A stretch of DNA of 5,546 nt, taken from the NCBI GenBank assembly GCA_029263635.1, contig JAJUFY010000157.1, positions 1-5,546 on the forward strand, read 5' to 3'. The stretch is from Ectothiorhodospiraceae bacterium (GTDB lineage Bacteria > Pseudomonadota > Gammaproteobacteria > Nitrococcales > AK92). The translations under genes were made by a program, and so were the position numbers. Below the pieces are notes generated by a model. It was not told the origin of the DNA and made no database searches. It saw only the letters and a program-made list of their open reading frames with translations. Every line of letters begins with the position of its first letter. Position 1 is the first letter of the stretch. This document shows positions 1 through 4,939 of the stretch, piece by piece.

Positions 1-746
1 CAGACCATCTTCTCGACCTCTTCCTCGATCGACGAGGTCACCGCCGAGTTGCCCATGTTGGCGTTGATCTTCACCAGGAAATTGCGGCCGATGATCATCG
101 GTTCGCTCTCCGGGTGATTGATGTTGGCGGGGATGATGGCCCGACCGCGGGCCACCTCGTCGCGGACGAACTCCGGCGTGATCTCTTCCGGAATGCTGGC
201 GCCGAAAGCCTGTCCCGGATGCCGGCGGGCCAGCAGCGTGTCGCGGTACAGCTCCAGTCGCTGGTTCTCGCGGATGGCGATGAACTCCATCTCGGGTGTG
301 ATGATGCCGCGCCGGGCGTAGTGCATCTGAGTGACGTTGGCCCCCGGCCTGGCGCGCCGCGGCGGGCGGATGTGCTCGAAGCGCAGGTGCGCCAGGCTCG
401 GATCGGCCTGCCGGGCGCGGCCGAAGGCGGAGCTCGGGCCGGATAGCTGTTCGGTGTCCCCGCGCTCCAGGATCCACTGCTGCCGCAGCGGCGGCAGGCC
501 CTTGCGCAGGTCGATGGCGACGTCCGGGTCGGTATACGGACCCGAGGTGTCGTACACGTAGAGTGGCGGGTTCCGCTCGCGGCCGATACTCAGCGGCGTA
601 TCCGCCTGGGTGATTTCCCGCATCGGTACCCGAATGTCCGGGCGGCTGCCCTGTACGTAGATCTTGCGGGAATTGGGGAAGGCTCGGGTGACCGAGTCGT
701 TCAGGGCCGCCGTTGCCTGGCGGACGTCTTCAGTGCGCGTGCCCAT
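1..746 (-). CDS. thiC: Phosphomethylpyrimidine synthase ThiC, N-terminal part (truncated by window edge)
   Basis: ThiC is a cytoplasmic radical-SAM enzyme that converts aminoimidazole ribotide to HMP-phosphate, the pyrimidine half of thiamine. The first 248 codons are present, starting at the ATG at 746-744 and running off the left edge inside a Trp codon. Segments very close to the E. coli protein as recalled are AFPNS (22-26), VPMREI (40-45), YDTSGPY (65-71), RGDTE (95-99), the stretch from VTQMHYAR through GIITPEMEFIAIREN (138-161), HPG (176-178), EFVRDEVARGRAIIPANIN (192-210) and HPESEPMIIGRNFLVK (211-226). These belong to the N-terminal domain and the start of the barrel. The C-terminal cluster-binding cysteines lie outside the window, since the family is about 610-640 residues long. 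A GGGAG ribosome binding site lies 10 bases before the ATG. The gene follows a TPP riboswitch, which independently supports the call. Confidence 0.97.
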   Translation of the reverse strand, partial: MGTRTEDVRQATAALNDSVTRAFPNSRKIYVQGSRPDIRVPMREITQADTPLSIGRERNPPLYVYDTSGPYTDPDVAIDLRKGLPPLRQQWILERGDTEQLSGPSSAFGRARQADPSLAHLRFEHIRPPRRARPGANVTQMHYARRGIITPEMEFIAIRENQRLELYRDTLLARRHPGQAFGASIPEEITPEFVRDEVARGRAIIPANINHPESEPMIIGRNFLVKINANMGNSAVTSSIEEEVEKMV

Positions 747-755
747 GCGTCTGTC

Positions 756-794
756 GCTCCCATTTCAATAGGCCGTATGCGACGAGGCGGGAGC
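756..794 (-). promoter_or_regulatory. Hairpin that can sequester the thiC ribosome binding site
   Basis: Read on the minus strand, GCTCCC (794-789) is a perfect complement of GGGAGC (761-756), which contains the only good Shine-Dalgarno sequence before the thiC ATG at 746. Pairing would close a loop of 27 bases and hide the ribosome binding site. That would fit translational control by the upstream TPP riboswitch. The complementarity is seen directly. The regulatory role is inferred, and a 6-bp stem with a long loop could be chance in GC-rich DNA. Confidence 0.4.
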
Positions 795-856
795 ACTGGC
801 AGGACGCTCTGACAGGCGCAGCGGTCCGACCGGCGAGACCGGGACCTGAACCAGCC

Positions 857-959
857 CTTCGCTCTCCAGGCGCAGGCAGAGTCCAGGAGAATTTCCTGGC
901 CTGCACCGGAAGAACGTAACGCATGTCAGAGTTCCGCAAGCATGCGGAGAGGTTCGAAG
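857..959 (-). promoter_or_regulatory. Candidate expression platform of the thiC riboswitch (anti-P1 helix)
   Basis: In the thiC leader RNA (minus strand), the segment at 959-946 reads CUUCG, a 3-base AAC bulge, then CUCUCC. It is complementary to the contiguous GGAGAGCGAAG at 867-857, giving 11 base pairs. The CUUCG part overlaps the 3' strand of the aptamer's P1 helix (960-956), so this helix and P1 cannot form together. The enclosed span also holds a hairpin at 876-904 (CCAGGA/TCCTGG plus an outer GCAG/CTGC) and an alternative hairpin, TCCGCA/TGCGGA, at 933-948 just after the aptamer. No U-run follows any of these stems, so a translational or Rho-dependent mechanism seems more likely than intrinsic termination. 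Confidence 0.45.
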
Positions 960-1036
960 CTTCCTACGCCGGGACTAACCGGATCAGGTTCGAAGGGACT
1001 CTCTCAGCCTTGGCAAACCCAAAGCACCCCCGCTTC
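956..1036 (-). promoter_or_regulatory. TPP riboswitch aptamer (THI element)
   Basis: The minus strand carries the hallmark THI-box segments in order: GGGGTGC (1030-1024), GGCTGAGAGAG, CCCTT, GAACCTGATCCGG, and GGCGTAGGAA ending near 959. P1 can be drawn as GAAGC (1036-1032) with GCTTC (960-956). P3 is GCTTTGG/CCAAGGC around a GTTTG loop, and a CCGG/CCGG stem closes the pyrophosphate-sensor arm. CUGAGA is the conserved pyrimidine-binding motif of this class and GAACCUGAUC the usual J4/5-side sequence. The aptamer lies about 210 bases upstream of the thiC ATG on the same strand. High TPP is expected to switch thiC off. The sequence match is very close to consensus. Confidence 0.97.
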
Positions 1037-1075
1037 ATCAATCACTTCCAGGCAGCGAGCTGCACTGGAACAGCC

Positions 1076-1104
1076 ACCGTAGGGAAGGCCGGCATGGCTG
1101 TCAA
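1076..1104 (-). promoter_or_regulatory. Probable sigma70 promoter of thiC
   Basis: On the minus strand a perfect TTGACA -35 box (1104-1099) is followed after exactly 17 bases by TACGGT (1081-1076), a weak -10 box that keeps the outer T, A and T. Transcription would start near 1068, about 30 bases before the riboswitch aptamer, which is a sensible leader layout. The position upstream of the aptamer strengthens the call, while the poor -10 box weakens it. Confidence 0.5.
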
Positions 1105-1129
1105 CCGCTGCCGCTATCGCTGTACAGCC

Positions 1130-1158
1130 TTGCCTGGCCTGCGAAAAACTCTTAGTCT
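1130..1158 (+). promoter_or_regulatory. Weak candidate promoter for the PIMT-like/rhodanese unit
   Basis: TTGCCT (1130-1135), 17 bases, then TAGTCT (1153-1158) matches the sigma70 consensus at about 4/6 and 3/6 positions, in the only relatively AT-rich patch of the gap. It would give a leader of about 120 bases. It lies back-to-back with the thiC promoter, about 25 bases apart. I saw nothing else in 1105-1285 beyond short GC-rich complementarities. Confidence 0.25.
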
Positions 1159-1285
1159 TTACGCGCTTAGCGGCTCAACCGCAGCGGCAGATTCACAATC
1201 CTCACGGCGTTTACCGGCGCTCTCCGAGAAGCTGCCGGTGCGGCCTGCGCCCGCAGGTCGACGCGCTCCTGAACCGGATATGCAC

Positions 1286-1948
1286 ATGGCTGATCTCGAC
1301 TTCGACCGCGCGCGCTTCAACATGGTGGAGCAGCAGATCCGTCCCTGGGAGGTCCTCAACGACCGGGTGCTGGATATCCTGCGAACCGTTCCGCGCGAGG
1401 ACTTCGTGCCGACGCAGTACCGCGCGCTTGCCTTTGCCGACATGAACATTCCGCTGGCCGATGGCCAGGTGATGCTGGAGCCCAAGATCGAGGCCCGCAT
1501 CCTGCAGGCTGTCGACCCGCAGCCGTCCGAACAGGTGCTGCTGATCGGCACCGGCTCCGGCTATCTGGCCGCCTGCCTGGCCCGCATGGCCGCTCATGTC
1601 ACCAGCGTCGACATTTCTCCCGAGATGACAGCGCTGGCACAGAAGAACCTTGCCGCGCAGGGAATCGACAACGTCACGCTGAAGACCGGCGATGCTGCCC
1701 GGGGTTGGGACGATGGCAATCGCTACGATGTGATCGTCGTCTCCGGCTCGCTGCCGGAAATGCACCAAGGCTTCCACCAGAGCCTTGCGGTCGGCGGCCG
1801 GCTGTTCCTCATCGTCGGCACGGAGCCGGTCATGGAAGCGCTGCTGATCACGCGCATCAGCGAGGAGCAGTGGGCGACCGAGAGCCTGTTCGACACCTGC
1901 CTGCCGGCCCTGGTCAACGCGCCGGTCACCAAGACCTTCACGCTCTGA
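1286..1948 (+). CDS. Protein-L-isoaspartate O-methyltransferase family protein, probably not a canonical repair enzyme
   Basis: A 220-residue SAM-dependent methyltransferase of the PIMT (Pcm) family. The N-terminus, FNMVEQQIRPWEVL at 11-24, is typical of a proteobacterial PIMT-like subgroup. The SAM-binding glycine loop is LLIGTGSGY (85-93), with the ribose-binding acidic residue at D109 (SVDIS) and a GDAARGW segment at 135-141. In true PIMTs the substrate loop reads roughly TISxP, with a catalytic serine. Here the aligned stretch is VMLEP (62-66), with Leu64 in place of that serine, and the usual AAAP-type segment is SGSLPEM (153-159). Isoaspartyl repair activity is therefore doubtful. I chose the ATG at 1286 because CGGA lies 7 bases before it; the ATG at 1280 is an alternative. 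The frame stays open upstream to 923, but that stretch crosses the riboswitch. The rhodanese gene follows after 10 bases, so the two are probably co-transcribed. Confidence 0.85.
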   Translation: MADLDFDRARFNMVEQQIRPWEVLNDRVLDILRTVPREDFVPTQYRALAFADMNIPLADGQVMLEPKIEARILQAVDPQPSEQVLLIGTGSGYLAACLARMAAHVTSVDISPEMTALAQKNLAAQGIDNVTLKTGDAARGWDDGNRYDVIVVSGSLPEMHQGFHQSLAVGGRLFLIVGTEPVMEALLITRISEEQWATESLFDTCLPALVNAPVTKTFTL

Positions 1949-1958
1949 GCGTAGCCGC

Positions 1959-2273
1959 ATGCTCGAACTGACGCCGCAGGAACTCGCCCTGCGGCTTCAG
2001 CAGACGCCGCTGCAGCTGCTCGACGTCCGCGAGCCGTGGGAAGTGGCCCTGGCGGCGCTTCCCGGTGCACGGCACATCCCCATGAACGAGATACCCCGCC
2101 GCTGGCAGGAACTGGATGCCGGCGCCGAAACCGTCGTGCTCTGCCACCATGGTGTCCGCAGCGCCTATGTCGCGGCGTTTCTCGAACAGGTCGGCTTCAG
2201 CCGCGTCTACAACCTCGTCGACGGTATCGACGGTTGGTCACGCGAGGTGGACGCGAGCGTGCCGCGGTATTGA
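1959..2273 (+). CDS. Single-domain rhodanese-like sulfurtransferase
   Basis: A 104-residue protein made of one rhodanese domain, the usual size of GlpE/PspE-like stand-alone rhodaneses. The LLDVREPWE motif (20-28) is the CH2A-type signature near the N-terminus. The active-site loop is CHHGVRS (62-68), with catalytic Cys62, which would carry a persulfide. NLVDGIDGWSREVD near the C-terminus is the standard closing motif. It has no signal peptide, so it is cytoplasmic. The catalytic cysteine is intact, so sulfur transfer is likely, but donor and acceptor cannot be read from the sequence. It starts 10 bases after the PIMT-like gene, with only a weak ribosome binding site, which suggests translational coupling. 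The pairing is, from memory, common in proteobacteria, often near tolC; no tolC is seen here. Confidence 0.9.
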   Translation: MLELTPQELALRLQQTPLQLLDVREPWEVALAALPGARHIPMNEIPRRWQELDAGAETVVLCHHGVRSAYVAAFLEQVGFSRVYNLVDGIDGWSREVDASVPRY

Positions 2274-2308
2274 GGCGGCTCGACCAGCACTACAACGGCC
2301 GCGCTCCT

Positions 2309-2422
2309 TGTCATTCTCAGGAGCTGCGGCCACCAAGCAATCATGAGACCAGTGGCACCATCGCTTGACGGTACTTTGCCGTCTCGTGATCGCCGCGGCC
2401 GCTGTGTGGCCTCGCGATGACG
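2309..2422. repeat. Diverged palindromic interspersed repeat, copy A (about 114 bp)
   Basis: The outer ends are TGTCATTCTCAGGA on the left and CTCGCGATGACG on the right, which are imperfect inverted repeats. Moving inward, CTGCGGCC faces GGCCGCTG, and ATCATGAGAC (2340-2349) faces GTCTCGTGAT (2381-2390). A small GACGG/CCGTC hairpin (2367-2383) sits near the centre. The same ends and inner GAGA/TCTC blocks occur in copy B at 2453-2561, so the two are treated as one family. The terminal word resembles the CGTCATTGCGAG ends of palindromic repeats scattered through many bacterial genomes. It has no coding capacity. Confidence 0.6.
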
Positions 2423-2445
2423 GGAAAGAGGCTTCGGCGCTTTCC
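2423..2445 (+). terminator. UUCG hairpin between the two repeats, possible terminator
   Basis: GGAAAG (2423-2428) pairs with CTTTCC (2440-2445). Inside, GC TTCG GC forms a UUCG tetraloop closed by two GC pairs, with a small internal loop between the stems. It is the first strong hairpin after the rhodanese gene that is not part of a repeat. It is followed by TCTCC rather than a T-run, so as an intrinsic terminator it is weak. It might equally be a spacer or mRNA 3'-end structure for either convergent transcript. Confidence 0.3.
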
Positions 2446-2452
2446 TCTCCTG

Positions 2453-2561
2453 CGTCATTGCGAGGAGGCGCCAGCCGACGGCGCAACCCTCGCGACAGGC
2501 GGCACCGTCGTCAGACAGGGACTCCGTATCTCGAGATTGCGTCGCGACGCTCGCAATGGCG
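2453..2561. repeat. Palindromic interspersed repeat, copy B (about 109 bp)
   Basis: The left end CGTCATTGCGAG (2453-2464) and right end CTCGCAATGGCG (2550-2561) are inverted repeats with 11 of 12 positions matching. Inner blocks also mirror each other loosely: GGCGCAACCCTCGCGA on the left against TCTCGAGATTGCGTC on the right. The architecture of terminal CATTGCGAG words and inner GCAA..CTCG words is the same as copy A, about 30 bp away in the same gap. It looks like a non-autonomous, MITE- or REP-like element that folds into a long hairpin. No transposase or clear target-site duplication is visible. Confidence 0.7.
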
Positions 2562-2589
2562 CAGTCGGCGGCGCGAAGTGGCGGCTGTG

Positions 2590-2636
2590 GGCGGTAACGG
2601 CAGGAATTACCGCCTTCCTAGCGGGCCATCCCGCTA
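2590..2636 (-). terminator. Tandem hairpins at the 3' end of waaA
   Basis: Two perfect stems follow each other on the waaA transcript. The first is TAGCGGG/CCCGCTA (2636-2619), 7 bp with a 4-base loop, and it includes the TAG stop codon. The second is GGCGGTAA/TTACCGCC (2614-2590), 8 bp with a 9-base loop. Neither is followed by a U-run, so they may act with Rho or as 3'-end-protecting structures rather than as a classic intrinsic terminator. Confidence 0.4.
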
Positions 2637-3890
2637 CAAGTGCCGCGCGATCAGCGCCAGCGTTCTTTCCAGCGCTCCCCGGTTCTCGTCGACCACGCCG
2701 CGCGCCCGCGCGCCCGCGGCTGATCGGCACTCCGCTTCGTCCAACAACGCCGCCACCTGGGCAGCGAGCTCGGCAGCATCGTTTACCCGGACCAGCGCAT
2801 CGGCCGCCGTGAGCAGCTCGGCGATCTGCTGGAAGTTGGCCAGCTGCGGGCCGCTGACCGGCACCAGCCCCAGCGCTGCCGGCTCCAGCAGATTGTGGCC
2901 GCCGATCGGCACCAGGCTGCCGCCGACGAAAGCGACGTCCGCCGCCGCATACATCGCCAGCAGCTCGCCCATGGTATCGCCCAGATACACCTGCGCCTGG
3001 GCGCCGCTCTCCGCGCGGCTGCGGCGGGCGACACTGAAGCCCTGCTCGCGGCAGAGCGCCGCCACCCGCTCGAAGCGCTGCGGATGGCGCGGTACCAGGA
3101 TCAGCAGCAGGTCGGGCTTCTTTTCGAGTAGCCGCCGATGCGCTGCCAGCATCTGCTCGTCCTCGCCCTCATGCGTGCTGGCAGCGATCCAGACCGGCCG
3201 CTGTACGCCCAGCTCTGCGCGCAGCGCCTGGCCAGCGGCGACCACCGCTGCCGGTACGCTCAGGTCGAACTTGATATTGCCGGTGGTGACCAGCTGCTCC
3301 GCTGTCGCGCCGAGCATGGCATAGCGCGCGGCGTCGGCCGGCGACTGGGCGGCGATGGTGGTGATGCAGCCGATGGTCGAGCGGGTCAAGGCGCCCAGCC
3401 GACGATAGCCGGCCGCCGAGCGCTCGGAAAGCCTGGCGTTGACCACCAGCAGTGGAATATCGCGTGCCCGCAGAGCGCGGTAGAGGTTCGGCCATAATTC
3501 GGTTTCCAGGACCACGACCAGCTTCGGCCGAACCCGCCGCAGGAATCGCGCCACCGCGCCCGGCAGGTCCATAGGCAGATAAGCCTGCCGCACCCGGCTG
3601 CCCAGAGCGGCTTGCACCTGTGCGCGACCGGTTGCAGTCATGGTGGTCACCAGGATCGGATGGTGCGGGTAACGCTCCAGCAGCTGGCGCAGCAGCGGCA
3701 GCGCCGCCTGCACCTCGCCCACCGACGCGGCATGCAGCCAGAGCGGTGGGGCAGTGGAGGTCGGCGCGGCAAAGCCCAGACGCTCTCTCCAGTGCCGCTC
3801 GGCCTTGCCGGCCTGGCCGCCACGGACAGAGAGGTACAGCAGCGCCGGCGCGGCGAGCAGGTACAGAAGTATGCTGTAGATGAACCGCAT
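2634..3890 (-). CDS. waaA: 3-deoxy-D-manno-octulosonic acid (Kdo) transferase WaaA
   Basis: WaaA (KdtA) is an inner-membrane-bound GT-B glycosyltransferase that moves Kdo from CMP-Kdo to lipid IVA at the cytoplasmic face. The 418-residue product matches the family length (E. coli 425). A hydrophobic anchor lies at about 3-20. LHAASVGE (52-59) ends in Glu59, equivalent to the E. coli catalytic Glu60. Further family motifs are ETELWPN (129-135), NARLSERSAAGY (151-162), ASTHEGE (237-243), LVPRHPQRF (265-273), GDTMGEL (304-310) and GGSLVPIGGHNLLEPAA (323-339), the last two at the CMP-Kdo site. I chose the ATG at 3890 because its N-terminus aligns with E. coli WaaA nearly residue for residue. A GTG at 3914 would add 8 residues without a ribosome binding site. 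It is divergent from lpxL, and no convincing waaA promoter was found. The number of Kdo residues added cannot be read from the sequence. Confidence 0.97.
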   Translation of the reverse strand: MRFIYSILLYLLAAPALLYLSVRGGQAGKAERHWRERLGFAAPTSTAPPLWLHAASVGEVQAALPLLRQLLERYPHHPILVTTMTATGRAQVQAALGSRVRQAYLPMDLPGAVARFLRRVRPKLVVVLETELWPNLYRALRARDIPLLVVNARLSERSAAGYRRLGALTRSTIGCITTIAAQSPADAARYAMLGATAEQLVTTGNIKFDLSVPAAVVAAGQALRAELGVQRPVWIAASTHEGEDEQMLAAHRRLLEKKPDLLLILVPRHPQRFERVAALCREQGFSVARRSRAESGAQAQVYLGDTMGELLAMYAAADVAFVGGSLVPIGGHNLLEPAALGLVPVSGPQLANFQQIAELLTAADALVRVNDAAELAAQVAALLDEAECRSAAGARARGVVDENRGALERTLALIARHL

Positions 3891-3951
3891 TGCCCGAAAT
3901 AGTGTCTGGATCACGGTGCAGGAACATTAGCACGGGCATCCTAGCCGCGTT

Positions 3952-3960
3952 TGCTATACT
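3952..3960 (+). promoter_or_regulatory. Extended -10 promoter for lpxL-kdkA
   Basis: TGC followed directly by TATACT (3955-3960) is an extended -10 element with 5 of 6 matches to TATAAT. The -35 position (about 3932-3937, ACGGGC) is poor, as is usual for extended -10 promoters. Transcription would start around 3967, giving a leader of about 23 bases to the GTG at 3990. It lies in the 99-base gap between the divergent waaA and lpxL genes. Confidence 0.6.
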
Positions 3961-3989
3961 CGCGCCCTGACGATTCAACGCATCTAACC

Positions 3990-4931
3990 GTGGCCGAAGC
4001 CGTCCCTGTTCCCCAGCAATCCCAGCATTTCCCGCGCCGTCTGCTCGCCCCACGCTTTTGGCCGAGCTGGCTGGCAGCGGGCGTGATGTGGTGCGTGGCG
4101 CAGCTACCGTACCGCGCGGCGATCCGCGTCGGCGAAGCAATCGGAATGCTGCTGTATCCGTTCACGGTCCGGCGTCGCCGCATCGTCGCTGTCAATCTGA
4201 AGCTCTGCTTTCCGGAGCTGTCTGCCGCCGAGCGCCGGGCGCTGGCCCGCAAGAACTTCCGCTACACCGGCCGCACGGTCGCGGAAATGGCGCTGTCGTG
4301 GTGGGCGCCGGCATCGCGGCTGCCGCAACTCGCCAACTTCCACGGCCTGGAGCACTTGCGCGCCGCCGAAGCGCGCGGGCGCGGCGTGCTGCTGGTAGGC
4401 GGGCACTTCACGCCCATGGAAATGGCTGCCCGCCTGACCAGCTTCGAAACGCGTATCGACACCATCTACCGCCCCAACAAGAATCCGGTGCTCGAATATC
4501 TCACGGCCCGCTTCCGCCAGCGCCACTACGGCGAGCCGATTTCCCGCAAGGACATGCGCATGCTGGTGCGGCGGTTACGGCAGGGCCGTGTGGTCTGGTA
4601 TCCGCCAGATCAGGACTACGGTCGCAGGCATGCGGTGTTCGTGCCATTCTTCGGCGTGCCGGCCGCCACCGTGTCGGCCACATCGCGCATCGCGCGGCTG
4701 AGCGGCGCCACGGTGGTGCCGATCAGCTTCTATGGTCGCGACGACGCCAGCGGCTATGACATAGTCTTTCATCCGCCGCTGGAGGATTATCCTGGCGACG
4801 ACCCGGCTGCGGATGCGCTGCGGCTGAACCAGTTCTTCGAAGAAGCAATCCGCCGCGCGCCTGAGCAATACTTGTGGGTACATCGGCGCTTCAAGACGCG
4901 ACCGAACCTGGACGACAGGCAGTTCTACTGA
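3990..4931 (+). CDS. lpxL: Lipid A biosynthesis lauroyl-type acyltransferase (LpxL/HtrB family)
   Basis: This is an inner-membrane acyltransferase that adds a secondary acyl chain from acyl-ACP to Kdo-lipid IVA. The 313-residue product is close to E. coli LpxL (306). An amphipathic or hydrophobic N-terminal stretch lies at about 24-60. The catalytic HX4E motif is GGHFTPMEMAAR, with His139 and Glu144. Family signatures follow: YRPNKNP (160-166), VVWYPPDQDYG (201-211) with VFVPFFGV after it, and the C-terminal PEQYLWVHRRFKTRP (291-305), nearly identical to LpxL as recalled. I prefer the GTG start at 3990. The frame is open from a TTG at 3951, but that codon overlaps the -10 promoter element. 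The ribosome binding site before the GTG is weak. Which acyl chain is used (C12, C14 or other) cannot be told, and an LpxM-type role is less likely. kdkA follows after 8 bases. Confidence 0.93.
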   Translation: MAEAVPVPQQSQHFPRRLLAPRFWPSWLAAGVMWCVAQLPYRAAIRVGEAIGMLLYPFTVRRRRIVAVNLKLCFPELSAAERRALARKNFRYTGRTVAEMALSWWAPASRLPQLANFHGLEHLRAAEARGRGVLLVGGHFTPMEMAARLTSFETRIDTIYRPNKNPVLEYLTARFRQRHYGEPISRKDMRMLVRRLRQGRVVWYPPDQDYGRRHAVFVPFFGVPAATVSATSRIARLSGATVVPISFYGRDDASGYDIVFHPPLEDYPGDDPAADALRLNQFFEEAIRRAPEQYLWVHRRFKTRPNLDDRQFY

Positions 4932-4939
4932 GGCCAGGC

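Noticed and set aside
114..561. Several short plus-strand frames in the first 560 bases
   Set aside because: They are antisense to thiC, whose protein matches the family throughout.
876..904. Hairpin CCAGGA/TCCTGG in the thiC leader as an intrinsic terminator
   Set aside because: No U-run follows the stem on the minus strand. It is kept only as part of the leader structure.
923..1285. Upstream extension of the PIMT-like frame, adding about 120 residues
   Set aside because: It runs across the TPP riboswitch aptamer and thiC promoter on the other strand. The translated stretch has no family match, and the family N-terminus (MADLDFDRARFNMVEQQ) begins at 1286.
1211..1960. 249-codon open frame on the minus strand
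   Set aside because: It is antisense to the PIMT-like gene, with Arg/Gly/Gln-rich composition and no recognisable motifs: a shadow of high-GC codon use.
2365..3324. 319-codon open frame on the plus strand
   Set aside because: It runs antisense to the 3' half of waaA and through repeat copy B. Its Ser/Ala/Arg-rich low-complexity product is typical of an antisense shadow frame.
3891..3914. GTG start for waaA, 8 codons upstream of the chosen ATG
   Set aside because: It has no ribosome binding site, and the ATG at 3890 gives an N-terminus of the usual length beside E. coli WaaA.
3169..4140. 323-codon open frame on the minus strand
   Set aside because: It is an out-of-frame reading of waaA that also crosses the lpxL promoter and start. 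Its product is Gly/Ala/Arg-rich with no motif.
4058..4759. 233-codon plus-strand frame inside lpxL
   Set aside because: It is a shifted-frame reading of lpxL, rich in Ala, Arg and Gly, while the lpxL frame carries all the family motifs.
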